Made by a program: the position numbers and the translations under genes. DNA of 64,000 nt from Kocuria palustris (GTDB lineage: Bacteria; Actinomycetota; Actinomycetes; Actinomycetales; Micrococcaceae): positions 1-64,000 of the forward strand of contig NZ_VDOR01000008.1 in the NCBI RefSeq assembly GCF_007666205.1, in the 5' to 3' direction. Below are positions 9,350 through 17,930 of this stretch, in pieces. The stretch's first letter is position 1, and the number at the start of each line of letters is the position of its first letter. The notes under the pieces were generated by a model. The model worked only from the letters and a program-made list of their open reading frames with translations. It was not told the origin of the DNA and searched no databases.

Positions 9350-9668
9350 GGGGTCCTCCTGGATGGCTGATGACATCGGTCCGATGCTCATCCTACGGGG
9401 AGGCGCCCCGCCGGAGGCCGTGTCCGGGTGACGTGGTCGGACGCGGCGGCCGTGGGGCGTCCGGGGACGCGGGGCGGCGCGGCTGTGGGCCGAACTGGGT
9501 GGTGTCGATCCGTGCGCGCGGCCCCGTTCGCCTAGGATGGGACGACGTACGGCGCGCTCGGGGGAGTGCTCCGCAGGAATCGGGGAATCCGCGGCGCCGG
9601 CATCGAGGGGGACTCGTGCGGGAGCGCCGCTCGAATCGGGCTGAGCGCCCGGTGTCTGGGGGAACTGC
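9350..9668. promoter_or_regulatory. Divergent promoter region of DUF2505 gene and EPS operon
   Basis: Two TAGGAT -10-like hexamers face away from each other: minus strand at 9390-9395 for the DUF2505 gene and plus strand at 9533-9538 for the EPS operon. The plus promoter would give a leader of about 125 bases before the first glycosyltransferase, with several G-rich runs. No clear -35 boxes or operator palindromes are visible. Confidence 0.5.
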
Positions 9669-10877
9669 ATGGAGCGCAGCTCTGCGGTCGACGTCCTGCA
9701 TGTCGTCGAGGCGTTCGGAGGCGGCGTCGCCGCCGCCGTCCGCGACTACGTCCGGGACCTGCCCGAGGCCACGCATCACATCGTGTGCCGCCTGCGGCCC
9801 GAGGCGGGCACGCTGGGCGCAGCATGGCAGGACGACTTCGCCTCGGTGACCGCTGTGGAGGGCGGTCATGCCAACGCGGTGCGCACCGTGCGAGCACTCA
9901 TCCGCGACCTGAGCCCGGACGTCGTCCATTCCCACAGCAGCTACGCCGGCGTATGGGCGCGCCTGGCCTCCGTCGGTCTCGAGGGCTTCCGAAGCGTCTA
10001 CACACCCCACGCCTGGGCCTTCGCGCGGCAGGACAAGTCGTCGCTCGAGCGCTTCGGCTACCGGGTCGTCGAGCGGGCCCTCCTCGAGCGCACAGATGTT
10101 CTGGCCGGGTGCTCCCGCGCCGAGCTCGCACCGGCTCGCCGGTGGAATCCGAAGGTGCAGCTGGTGCACGTGCCGAACATCGCGGAGGACCTCGACACGA
10201 GCTCGGTCCCCGAGCTCGTCGCCTGCTCGGCCCACCCCGGCGGCCCGCTGGTCGTCGGCTCCGGACGCTTGGCCCAGCAGAAGGATCCCGCCTGGTTCCG
10301 CGATGCGGTGCTCGGTGTCCGAGCAGGGGGCCATGCGGTCCGCGCCCTGTGGGTCGGCGGGGGCGACGATGCGATGCAGGCGGACCTCGAGGCCGCCGGG
10401 ATCGAAGTCACCGGCTGGGTCTCGCCCGGCGAGGTCGAACGGCGTCTCGCCGCAGCGGACCTCTACCTGCACACGGCGGCCTGGGAGGGATTCCCCATCA
10501 CGGTCCTGGAGGCTGCCCGGCTCCGGCGCCCGATCGCGGTGCGCTCGATCCAGGCCTTCCATGAGGTGTCCCTGCCGATCGTGCTGGATGCGCCCTCCGA
10601 TCTCGCCGCCCAGTGGGAGCGGATCCGGCAGCTCAGCACGCGTGAGGAGATGCTCCGCCAGCAGGATCGGGCCCTGCAGGAGAACTGCGCCGGGATCCAG
10701 CACGATCGCCTGGCGCAGGCCTACGGACTCGACGTGCAGCCGTGGGGCATCGGCGGCCGTCCCGTCGAGCGGCCGACCGCGATCGCTGCGCAGCGCGTGC
10801 CGACCGATGCCGCGGCCGCGCCGCAGCCCGGCCCGGTGGGCTCCGCGGCAGGCCGAGCGGCCCGGTGGGGCCGCTGA
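9669..10877 (+). CDS. Glycosyltransferase family 4, first gene of the EPS operon
   Basis: Likely transfers a sugar from a nucleotide donor to a lipid-linked glycan intermediate at the inner face of the membrane. The ATG at 9669 follows a GGGGGA site. The 402-residue protein has the two Rossmann halves of a GT-B fold: an N-terminal half with VVEAFGGGVAAAVRDY and HSHSSYAGVWARL, and a C-terminal half with VGSGRLAQQKDP and the E-x7-E type motif around EGFPITVLEA. The last 60 residues are Ala/Pro-rich and probably unstructured. The end overlaps the proposed start of the next gene by 13 bases, suggesting coupling. Donor and acceptor cannot be deduced. Confidence 0.9.
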   Translation: MERSSAVDVLHVVEAFGGGVAAAVRDYVRDLPEATHHIVCRLRPEAGTLGAAWQDDFASVTAVEGGHANAVRTVRALIRDLSPDVVHSHSSYAGVWARLASVGLEGFRSVYTPHAWAFARQDKSSLERFGYRVVERALLERTDVLAGCSRAELAPARRWNPKVQLVHVPNIAEDLDTSSVPELVACSAHPGGPLVVGSGRLAQQKDPAWFRDAVLGVRAGGHAVRALWVGGGDDAMQADLEAAGIEVTGWVSPGEVERRLAAADLYLHTAAWEGFPITVLEAARLRRPIAVRSIQAFHEVSLPIVLDAPSDLAAQWERIRQLSTREEMLRQQDRALQENCAGIQHDRLAQAYGLDVQPWGIGGRPVERPTAIAAQRVPTDAAAAPQPGPVGSAAGRAARWGR

Positions 10878-11929
10878 CTGCCGCCCCGGCCGGGGTCGGC
10901 CTCCGGCACGATCCGGGGGCGGAGCCCGTCTCGCGGCGGATCATCGCCGTCGGCTGCGACGTGCAGTCCCAGGGCCCCGTCGCGGAGTCGCTCGAGTGCT
11001 TCGGGGCCGCTTACGTGCGGCGCGTGCTCCATGCCGACGAGCAGGCCGTGCTCGACCGCTCGACCCGTCCCGCGGCCGCAGCGGGAGATCTCGTCCGGGT
11101 CATGGCCGAGAGCATGGCCGCCAAGGAAGCTGTCATGAAATGTCTGGACGTGGGCGCCTCGGATCCGATTTCATGGACCGACATCCAGGTGCTCCCTGGT
11201 TCGCCGGACGGCACCTGGGACCGGTTGCACGTCGCACCGGGTGGGGACGCCGGGCCGGGCATGCTACGACGGGTCCGGGTCCGGCTGCGGGGGAGGGTCG
11301 GCCACTACGCCCGCTCCCGGGGGATCGCGGTCGTGCTGGCCGGCGTTTCCTCGGCCAGGGCCGAGGGGGCGAACGAAGGAGGGGGAGCTTTCGCGGCCGC
11401 CCGAGCGATCGCGCTCTCGGGACGCTCCAACCCGGGGGGAAGGGGGCCGGAGGAGACCACCGTGAACGTCGGATCCGGGGGATCCGAGCAGACCGCCGCC
11501 GTTGAGGCGCGGCCGCGGGCCCGCCGAGCGGGTCCGCCCCGGGGCGCCTTCACGGGGGATGGAGAAGAAGACAGGGGAGCGTGGCCGGACGCCGGGATGA
11601 CGGCGGCAGGCGCGCTCCCACGAACGCAGGAGGCCCCAGCGGGGTCTTCGCAGATCGGGGGAGAGAGCATGACCAGCAGAGAAGAGATCATCGCCGAGGT
11701 CCGTGAGGTCGTCGCGCAGCACGCCCACCTCGCGCAGGATGCGGCGTCGCTGGAGGAGTCGGCCAGCCTCTACGGGGCGGGGATGACGTCGCACGCGTCC
11801 GTCAACGTGATGCTGGGGGTCGAGGACGCGTTCGACATCGAGTTCCCGGAGGCCATGCTCACGAAGGAGACGTTCGAGAGCCTCGGGTCGATCGCGGCCG
11901 CGGTGCAGCAGCTCGGGGACGAACGATGA
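10865..11929 (+). CDS. Holo-ACP synthase-like phosphopantetheinyl transferase fused in frame to an acyl carrier protein
   Basis: The frame is open without a stop from before 10865 to 11929. Residues about 25-190 (from the proposed GTG at 10865) resemble AcpS: VGCDV with Asp32, then VMAESMAAKEAVMKCL with the Lys87-Glu88 pair, then a C-terminal strand region ending AFAAARAIAL. Such enzymes move 4'-phosphopantetheine from CoA to a serine of a carrier protein. About 80 residues of Gly/Arg/Ala-rich linker follow, with weaker third-position GC bias, and then a complete carrier protein with its serine at residue 309. The start is uncertain; ATG 10742 lies inside the upstream gene. With no stop between domains, a fused product is forced unless there is a sequencing error, although the ACP also has its own start signal. 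Known AcpS and carrier proteins are normally separate. Confidence 0.75.
   Translation: MGPLTAAPAGVGLRHDPGAEPVSRRIIAVGCDVQSQGPVAESLECFGAAYVRRVLHADEQAVLDRSTRPAAAAGDLVRVMAESMAAKEAVMKCLDVGASDPISWTDIQVLPGSPDGTWDRLHVAPGGDAGPGMLRRVRVRLRGRVGHYARSRGIAVVLAGVSSARAEGANEGGGAFAAARAIALSGRSNPGGRGPEETTVNVGSGGSEQTAAVEARPRARRAGPPRGAFTGDGEEDRGAWPDAGMTAAGALPRTQEAPAGSSQIGGESMTSREEIIAEVREVVAQHAHLAQDAASLEESASLYGAGMTSHASVNVMLGVEDAFDIEFPEAMLTKETFESLGSIAAAVQQLGDER
11669..11929 (+). CDS. Acyl carrier protein, possible internal start within the fusion frame
   Basis: Nested, in the same frame as the phosphopantetheinyl transferase. An ATG at 11669 is preceded by GGGGGAGAGAGC, a good ribosome binding site, so a free 86-residue carrier protein could also be made. 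The sequence MTSREEIIAEVREVV is a typical ACP helix I, and GAGMTSHASVNVML supplies the attachment serine (Ser41). The FDIEFPEAML stretch matches the carrier proteins that partner amino acid:[carrier protein] ligases better than the fatty-acid ACP, whose attachment motif is DSL. It overlaps the acyl-CoA dehydrogenase start as ATGA. The ligase two genes downstream is the expected loading enzyme. Confidence 0.8.
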   Translation: MTSREEIIAEVREVVAQHAHLAQDAASLEESASLYGAGMTSHASVNVMLGVEDAFDIEFPEAMLTKETFESLGSIAAAVQQLGDER

Positions 11930-13134
11930 GCGCGGCGACCTCGGGAGCCGGCACCTCGATGCTCGATGGGTCAGATCGGAAGGGGGACTGGGACCGCCGC
12001 ATCTCGGCGGTCGTCGATGCGGCGGCGGGCAGTGCCGCCGATGTCGACCGGGAGGGCCGGTTCCCGCAGGAGACGCTCGACGCGCTTCGCCAGCAGCGCA
12101 TCCTCGGTGCGCACGTGCCCCAGGCTCACGGCGGCCTGGGCCGCACGATCACCGAGATCTGCGCCCTCGTGGAGTCCGTGGGCAGCGTCTGCGCATCATC
12201 GGCCGCCGTGATCGCCATGCACTTCAGCCAGGAGCTCTGCCTGACCCGCCACATCGATCTCGAAGCGGACACGATGCTGTCGCGGTTCACTCGCCGGGTG
12301 GCCGCGGACCAGCTGCTGCTGGCCTCCTCGACCACGGAGAAGAACATCGGCGGCGATACCCGCACCTCCTCGTGCGCGGTGGTGCCGAACCAGGACGGCA
12401 CCGTGACCGTGGCCAAGTCGGCCCCGGTGATCTCCTACGCGCGCTTCGCCGACGCGATCCTCGTCACGGCCCGGAAGAGCCCCGAGGCGCCCGCATCCGA
12501 GCAGTCCCTCGTGGTCGTCCCGCGGGAGCAGCTGCGACTCGAGCGCACGAGCGAGTGGGACTCGCTCGGGCTGCGCGGCACCATGTCGGAGGGCTTCGAG
12601 CTCGAAGGAACGGTGCCTGCGCAGCTCGTGCTCCCGGCGGACTTCGCGACGGTCTCGGCGCAGACGATGCTGCCGGCCTCGCACACGCTGTGGGCCTCGT
12701 CATGGCTCGGCCTCGCGCTCGGCGCCGGGGCGATCGCGCGCCGCTTCGTGCAGAAGAAGGCCCGTGCGACGCCCGGCAGCGTGCCCCCGGGCGCGCTGCG
12801 CCTGGCAGAGCTCGAGGTCGAGATCCAGTCGATGATCGACACCGTGCGCGCGGCGGTCTCCCGGTTCGAGGCCGCGGCGCAGGACCCGGCGCAGGCCTCG
12901 TCCCTGCACTTCTCGATCGCCATGAACACCCTCAAGGTCTCGTCCTCGGAATCGGTGCGCAGGATCGTCGCGGACGCCATGGTCGTCGTGGGGATCGCGT
13001 CGTACTCGAACACCGGACCCCACTCGCTCGCACGGGCCCTGCGCGATGCCATGGGGCCCTCGCTGCAGGTGAACAACGACCGCATCCTGGGCAGCAGCGC
13101 GTCGCTGCTCACCGTCTCGAAGGGGAGGGCATGA
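11926..13134 (+). CDS. Acyl-CoA dehydrogenase family flavoprotein
   Basis: FAD enzyme of the acyl-CoA dehydrogenase fold, 402 residues. It has an N-terminal helical domain (LGAHVPQAHGGLGRTITE), a middle beta domain (SSTTEKNIGGDTRTSSC, then WDSLGLRGTMSEGFEL) and a C-terminal helical bundle ending VNNDRILGSSASLL. The start overlaps the carrier protein stop and its end overlaps the ligase start (both ATGA), so it is made with them. In pyrrole antibiotic pathways related enzymes oxidise prolyl bound to a carrier protein. Here the likely substrate is an aminoacyl group on the adjacent ACP rather than a CoA ester; this is inference from context. Homologues are reported beside such ligases in Proteobacteria. 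Confidence 0.85.
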   Translation: MSAATSGAGTSMLDGSDRKGDWDRRISAVVDAAAGSAADVDREGRFPQETLDALRQQRILGAHVPQAHGGLGRTITEICALVESVGSVCASSAAVIAMHFSQELCLTRHIDLEADTMLSRFTRRVAADQLLLASSTTEKNIGGDTRTSSCAVVPNQDGTVTVAKSAPVISYARFADAILVTARKSPEAPASEQSLVVVPREQLRLERTSEWDSLGLRGTMSEGFELEGTVPAQLVLPADFATVSAQTMLPASHTLWASSWLGLALGAGAIARRFVQKKARATPGSVPPGALRLAELEVEIQSMIDTVRAAVSRFEAAAQDPAQASSLHFSIAMNTLKVSSSESVRRIVADAMVVVGIASYSNTGPHSLARALRDAMGPSLQVNNDRILGSSASLLTVSKGRA

Positions 13135-14120
13135 CCATGGCCGACGATCGAGGTCCCCGGCAGGCCCCAGCGGACGAGGAGCTCTCCCCGGAACAGCGGT
13201 TCGAGGCGGAGCTGACCGAGGCGGGCTGGCTGCTGCCCACCCTCGGCGAGGGCATCACGGGCACCGGAGCCGTCATGGAGGCCGTGGTCCAGGGGCTGAT
13301 CCTGGCCGCTCGCGAGCGCGCCGTCGACCTGCCCCGCCCGGGCAGGCTCGAAGCGGTGCGCTTCCCCCCGGTCAACGGTCGGAGCCTGCTCGAGCGGACC
13401 GACTACGTCGCGAGCTTCCCCCAGCTGCTGGGCACCATCGACATCTTCGAGGGCGATACCAAGGCCCACCGCCGGCTGCTGGCGGACCGCGAGGCGGGTC
13501 AGCCATGGGACGGGCACATGACCACCAGCGGCTTCGCCCTGGTTCCTGCAGCATGCCACCCGCTCTACGCATCGCTGCAGCGCGGCCGTTCGCAGGGCGT
13601 GGTCGACGGCACGGTCCACTCGCTGATCGGCGACTGCTTCCGCAACGAGCCCTCTCCCGACCCCCTGCGCTTCGTCTCGTTCCGCATGCTCGAGTTCGTG
13701 CTGGTCGGAACACCCGAGCAGGCGGTGGCGCACCGAGAAGCCATGCTCGAGCTCGGCGCGGAACTGCTGCGAGACCTGGGTCTGGACGTGGAGGTCGAGA
13801 GCGCCAACGACCCGTTCTTCGGCCGTGCCGGGGTGATGCTCGCCAAGGGGCAGCGGGACGCGGAGCTGAAGTTCGAGATCACCGCACCCATCTACGAGTC
13901 GCACCGCACGGCCATCGCCTCGGGCAACTACCACGAGGATCACTTCGGCGCCGAGTTCGAGCTGCGGACCGAGGACGGGAGGACGGCGCACTCCGCGTGC
14001 TTCGGCTTCGGCCTCGAGCGGGTCGCGCTCGCCCTGGCACGGGCCCACGGGCCGGATATCCGGTCGTGGCCCGAGCAGGTCTGCCGCCTGCTCGGGCTGC
14101 CCGCAGGGGAGGCCTTGTGA
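13131..14120 (+). CDS. Amino acid--[acyl-carrier-protein] ligase (class II aminoacyl-tRNA synthetase-like)
   Basis: Homologue of the Bradyrhizobium and Agrobacterium enzymes that resemble the catalytic core of atypical seryl-tRNA synthetase but load an amino acid (glycine or alanine there) onto the phosphopantetheine of a carrier protein. The 329-residue protein lacks a tRNA-binding arm. Visible family blocks are AACHPLY (Cys142), FRNEPSPDPLRFVSFRMLEF (Glu188), ANDPFFGRAGVMLA, SGNYHEDHFG and HSACFGFGLERVALAL (Cys290). The Cys142-Glu188-Cys290 spacing is nearly identical to the zinc ligands I recall for the Bradyrhizobium enzyme (131, 176, 279). The start at 13131 overlaps the previous stop; 13137 is an alternative. 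Which amino acid it activates cannot be read from sequence. It is the key gene of the proposed carrier-protein pathway in this EPS operon. Confidence 0.92.
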   Translation: MTMADDRGPRQAPADEELSPEQRFEAELTEAGWLLPTLGEGITGTGAVMEAVVQGLILAARERAVDLPRPGRLEAVRFPPVNGRSLLERTDYVASFPQLLGTIDIFEGDTKAHRRLLADREAGQPWDGHMTTSGFALVPAACHPLYASLQRGRSQGVVDGTVHSLIGDCFRNEPSPDPLRFVSFRMLEFVLVGTPEQAVAHREAMLELGAELLRDLGLDVEVESANDPFFGRAGVMLAKGQRDAELKFEITAPIYESHRTAIASGNYHEDHFGAEFELRTEDGRTAHSACFGFGLERVALALARAHGPDIRSWPEQVCRLLGLPAGEAL

Positions 14121-15142
14121 ACCAGGAGACGACATCCGCGACGGCGCACGGCCTCGGCGTCGTCGGCCTGAGCGCGGCGGGCTTCGAACAGCATCGGCTG
14201 CACCGCGACGAATCGGTGTGGTCCAACACGAACTGCTACCTCGACGTGTGGATCGAGCTGCTGCACGGGCTCGGGCACGCGCCCGAGCCGATGTTCGCCG
14301 CAGCGGTCGCCGCCGCCGCGCAGACGACCCAGTTCGAGTTCCTCAAGGTCGAGCACCGCGATCTCGAGGAGGTCTACGGCATCCGGGTGGGAGAGCACGA
14401 CATCTGGCTCGGCCTGCAGGAGCAGGTCCTGCAGCAGCTGGATGCCGGCCATGCGATGCTCATCGAGGCCGACGCGTTCTGGCTCCCGGACACCCGAGGG
14501 GTCTCGTACGGGATCGAGCACACCAAGACCTCGATCGTGGTGCTGGCAGCGGATCCCCCGGCGCAAGAGCTCGTCTATCTGCACAACGAGGGCCTGCACC
14601 GCCTGGGGGGAGAGGATTTCGACCGCGTCCTCGGCCCGGGCAGAGCGGACGGCATCGTGCCGTCGCCGTACACGGAGCTCATTCGACTGGACGGGCTGCG
14701 CAGCCCGGACGAGGTCGATGCTGTCGCAGCCACCCGCCGCCTGCTGCGGCTGCATGCCTCGAGGGCGCCCCGGGAGAATCCGGCCGAGCAGCTGATGGCG
14801 ATCCTGCGAGCACGGTTCGAATGGCTCGGCGGGCGGGGAATGGACGGCTACCACGCCCTGTGCTTCGAGACGACACGGCAGCTCGGCGTCGTCGCCATGC
14901 TGGCCGCCGAGGCCTGCCGACATGCGCAGGACCCTGCCCTCGAGACGGCGGCCCAGAACTGGACCGCCGTCTCCGAGGAGGCGAAGGGCCTGCAGTTCCA
15001 GCTGGCCCGCGTGGCGCGAGGAAGGGCATCCGCGTCGATCGAGGCGACGATGGGCTCGATCGCCGACCGCTGGGCCGCCGCCGCAGGCGCCCTGAGCGCC
15101 TGGGCGGGGGGCAGGTCCGTGGACGCCGGGCCGAGGGGATGA
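14117..15142 (+). CDS. DUF1839 family protein, possible carrier-protein acyltransferase
   Basis: 341-residue protein matching the DUF1839 family, which is habitually found beside amino acid:[carrier protein] ligases. The GTG start at 14117 overlaps the ligase stop and follows a GGGGAGG site. Conserved positions include HRLHRDESVWSNTNCYLDVW (Cys40), ADAFWLPDTRGVSYGIEHTKTS (the His135 region) and YLHNEGLHRLGGEDFD (His156, Asn157). The arrangement of an early Cys, a later His and an Asn/Asp resembles papain-like aminoacyltransferases such as BtrH, which moves an aminoacyl group from a carrier protein to an aminoglycoside. That likeness is my own reading and would make it the transferase of this system; the family has no proven function. 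It overlaps the GH2 gene by ATGA. Confidence 0.8.
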   Translation: MNQETTSATAHGLGVVGLSAAGFEQHRLHRDESVWSNTNCYLDVWIELLHGLGHAPEPMFAAAVAAAAQTTQFEFLKVEHRDLEEVYGIRVGEHDIWLGLQEQVLQQLDAGHAMLIEADAFWLPDTRGVSYGIEHTKTSIVVLAADPPAQELVYLHNEGLHRLGGEDFDRVLGPGRADGIVPSPYTELIRLDGLRSPDEVDAVAATRRLLRLHASRAPRENPAEQLMAILRARFEWLGGRGMDGYHALCFETTRQLGVVAMLAAEACRHAQDPALETAAQNWTAVSEEAKGLQFQLARVARGRASASIEATMGSIADRWAAAAGALSAWAGGRSVDAGPRG

Positions 15143-17832
15143 CGAGGCTGAGTGAACCGAGCATCCCCGCCGCTGTCGGGGCGGCGCCTGGGGACAACGC
15201 CCTCGAAGCGCTGACATGGACCCTGAGCGCCACCGCGCCGGGCGCCGTCGGGTGGACCGGTTCGTGGGAGGGCGCCGCGCCGGCGGTCTCCGGCGGCCCC
15301 GGGACAGCGGCGGCCTTGGAGCGCGAGATCTCAGCGGCAGCGGAGGTTGCGGTGCCCGCGACCGTCCCCGGCACCGTCGCCTCCGCCCTGCGCGATGCAC
15401 GCCTCGAGCCTGATCCGGACCCCGACGCGCGCGACTGGTGGTGGACCGCAGAGATCGATCTGCCGCCTGCACCACCGGGCGCGTCCGGGCCGGGGCCGGC
15501 GACCTGGGAGCTGCGCCTGCGCGGTGTCGCCACCGTCTCCGAGATCTGGTGGGACGGGATGCGGATCGCGACCTCGTCCACGGGGCTGGACGACGTCGCC
15601 GCGCGGTTCGAGGCCGACGCCGGGCGGCATGGGATCGCAGTCGTGTGCCGTGCGCTGAGCCTGCTGCCCGTGCCGCGCAGGCCCCGTCCCCGCTGGCGCT
15701 CGTCGCTCGTCGGGGACCAGTCGCTGCGCTGGCGGCGCACGCCGCTCATGGGACGGATCCACTGGGGCGGCACCGAGCCTGCGGTGGGACCGTGGGGCGA
15801 GGCAGACCTGCGCCGCGTCCCGGATCACGGTGCGACGGTCGTCGGCATCCGCACAGGCCTCGATGCGGACCTGTGCACCGCCCATGTGGTCGTGACTCTG
15901 GAAGCCGTGCGGCCCGTGACCGTGGAGCTCGCTTGCGCGGGGTCCTCCGAGAGCCTCGACGTGCCCGCCGGACGCAGCGAGCTCCGTCTCGGGGTGACGA
16001 GACCGCCGCTGTGGTGGCCGGCCACGCACGGCGACCCGGTCCTGCACCGCCTCTCGATCCGGGCCGGCGCCGAGAACGGGCCCCTCGAGTCTCTGGCAGA
16101 GGCGTCCGTGGGCTTCCGGCGCATCGTGGGACAGACCGACGGCGGCGGCTTCCGCCTGTTCGTCAACGGGCAGCGGATCTTCGCCCGGGGGGCGGTATGG
16201 GCACCCGTCGATCCGCTGAGCCTGGGCGGCGAGGCCGCGGAGATCGAGCGCACCGTGCGCGCGATGCGCTCCGCCGGGGCCAACATCCTGCGGATCTCCG
16301 GCACCGGGGCATGGGAGTCCGCGGCGTTCTACGGCGCCTGCGATCGCCTGGGGGTGATGGTGTGGCAGGACGCGATGCTGGCCACGCTCGATCCTCCCGA
16401 GACCCCGGAATGGCTCGGGCAGCTCGAGGCGGAGATGCGGACCTGGCTGCCGCGGCTGGGCGCACACCCCTGCCTCGCGGTGCTCTCCGGCGGCAACGAG
16501 GTCCTGCAGCAGCCCGTTCTGTGGGGGCGCCCGCCTCAGGACATGGCGATCCCTGCGATCGACGAGCTGATCCCGCGGCTGTGCGCAGAGCTCGTCCCCG
16601 GGGTCGTGCACGTCGCCACGAGCCCGTGCGGAGGGACCCCGCCCACACGGCCCGACCAGGGGATCTCCCACTGGTTCGGCGTGGGCGCCTACCGACGCCC
16701 GCTCTCGGATGCTCGCCTCAGCGGCGTGCGCTTCGCGGCCGAGGCACTGGCCTTCGGCTGCCCGCCGGCGCCGTCGTCCGCCGAGGAGGCGTTCGGCACC
16801 AAGACGGCCGACCAGGACCACGATGCGCGCAGCGCGTGGCGGGCCGCGGCGGCCAGGGACCCCGGGGCGTCGTGGGACTTCGAGGAGATCAGCGCTCACT
16901 ATGCGCGGCGGTGGATCGCCCCCGGGATCGACGCCGACCGGGGCGCGACCGGAGCCGCCCCCGGGGGCCGTGCGGAAGCCGACTGGGACGAGCTGACCAG
17001 GACGGAGCAGCTGCGCCTGGAGCGGGCGGCTGCAGCCCGGGCCGTCGAGCGAACGCTCGTGGATCTGCGTCGGCCGGGATCGCAGTGCGATGGGGTGATC
17101 GTCCTGGCCGCGCGGGATCTGCTGCCCGGGGCCGGGTGGGGGCTGCTCGACTCCGAGGGCCGCCCCAAGGCCACGTGGTACGCCATGCGGCGGGCCTGTG
17201 CGCCCGTGGCGGTGGCGATCACCGACGAAGGGCTCTCCGGGCTGCACGTGCACGTCCTGTGCGACCGCCCGATCCGCTTGCGCGCCGTCCTGCGGCTGAG
17301 CGTGTGGACCACGGTGGGCGTGCGCAGTCATGAGCGGGACGTCGATGTCCGGCTCGACGGCCCGGGGGCCGTCACATTCGGCGCCGAGAGCGAACTCGGC
17401 GGCTTCATGGATCTCGACCGGTCCTGGGGCTTCGGCGATCGACAATGGGAGGCATTGGCCGCGAAGCTCCTGGTCGCGGATGATTCGGACGACGTTCCGG
17501 AAGGCTCCGTGCTCGAGACTGTCCGCCTGCTGGGGGACACGAGCCGTGATGCGCTCGCGGACCTCCGCGCGGCGCCGTCGGCGGACGCGCCCCCGGCCGG
17601 TTCGTCACATGCGCCGGACGGGTCAGGCCGCGGATATCGTGCAGAGGGCCGCGCGCTGGTGCTGCGGGCCGAGGCGGCGTCCTCGAGCGTGTGCGTCCCC
17701 TCCGGGCCGGGCTTGATCCCGGAGGACGACGGCTTCGACCTGGCGCCCGGCACGAGCCGGCGGGTCGAGATGATCGAGGAGGACCGCTGGCCGCCCACGG
17801 CGACGACCGGTCCTGCGGACCGCGTCGGCTGA
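15139..17832 (+). CDS. Glycoside hydrolase family 2 protein (beta-mannosidase-like), no signal peptide
   Basis: 897-residue protein with the order of a GH2 enzyme: sugar-binding jelly roll (about residues 20-230), Ig-like domain (about 235-330), TIM barrel starting near FRLFVNGQRIFARGAVW (about 340), and C-terminal beta domains. The acid/base is Glu454 in SGGNEV and the likely nucleophile Glu535 in RFAAEALAFG, a variant of the usual SEFG. No signal peptide or membrane segment is present, so it would act in the cytosol, perhaps on a lipid-linked or soluble glycan intermediate rather than on external polymer. It is coupled to DUF1839 (ATGA) and separated from the next gene by about 98 bases. 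The sugar specificity is unknown. Confidence 0.87.
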   Translation: MTRLSEPSIPAAVGAAPGDNALEALTWTLSATAPGAVGWTGSWEGAAPAVSGGPGTAAALEREISAAAEVAVPATVPGTVASALRDARLEPDPDPDARDWWWTAEIDLPPAPPGASGPGPATWELRLRGVATVSEIWWDGMRIATSSTGLDDVAARFEADAGRHGIAVVCRALSLLPVPRRPRPRWRSSLVGDQSLRWRRTPLMGRIHWGGTEPAVGPWGEADLRRVPDHGATVVGIRTGLDADLCTAHVVVTLEAVRPVTVELACAGSSESLDVPAGRSELRLGVTRPPLWWPATHGDPVLHRLSIRAGAENGPLESLAEASVGFRRIVGQTDGGGFRLFVNGQRIFARGAVWAPVDPLSLGGEAAEIERTVRAMRSAGANILRISGTGAWESAAFYGACDRLGVMVWQDAMLATLDPPETPEWLGQLEAEMRTWLPRLGAHPCLAVLSGGNEVLQQPVLWGRPPQDMAIPAIDELIPRLCAELVPGVVHVATSPCGGTPPTRPDQGISHWFGVGAYRRPLSDARLSGVRFAAEALAFGCPPAPSSAEEAFGTKTADQDHDARSAWRAAAARDPGASWDFEEISAHYARRWIAPGIDADRGATGAAPGGRAEADWDELTRTEQLRLERAAAARAVERTLVDLRRPGSQCDGVIVLAARDLLPGAGWGLLDSEGRPKATWYAMRRACAPVAVAITDEGLSGLHVHVLCDRPIRLRAVLRLSVWTTVGVRSHERDVDVRLDGPGAVTFGAESELGGFMDLDRSWGFGDRQWEALAAKLLVADDSDDVPEGSVLETVRLLGDTSRDALADLRAAPSADAPPAGSSHAPDGSGRGYRAEGRALVLRAEAASSSVCVPSGPGLIPEDDGFDLAPGTSRRVEMIEEDRWPPTATTGPADRVG

Positions 17833-17930
17833 CGCCGAGGGCCGATGGATCCGTCGGGGGACGGATCGGGCGGCCGTCACGAGTGTGCGGGCGGCTCAGC
17901 AGGGCCGCAGCCGAACTTCATGGGGGAGAG

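Noticed and set aside
9549-9668. JUMPstart/ops-type element in the leader of the EPS operon.
   Set aside because: The GGCGGTAG core is not present; the leader is only G-rich.
10742-10864. Upstream ATG at 10742 as start of the phosphopantetheinyl transferase fusion.
   Set aside because: It lies deep inside the upstream glycosyltransferase gene, and the extra residues are Arg-rich shadow sequence without similarity.
17833-17930. Promoter or riboswitch in the only sizeable gap inside the plus-strand EPS operon before the hydrolase genes.
   Set aside because: About 98 bases with only a short GATCCGTC/GACGGATC inverted repeat near 17847-17868; too little to call more than a possible weak hairpin.
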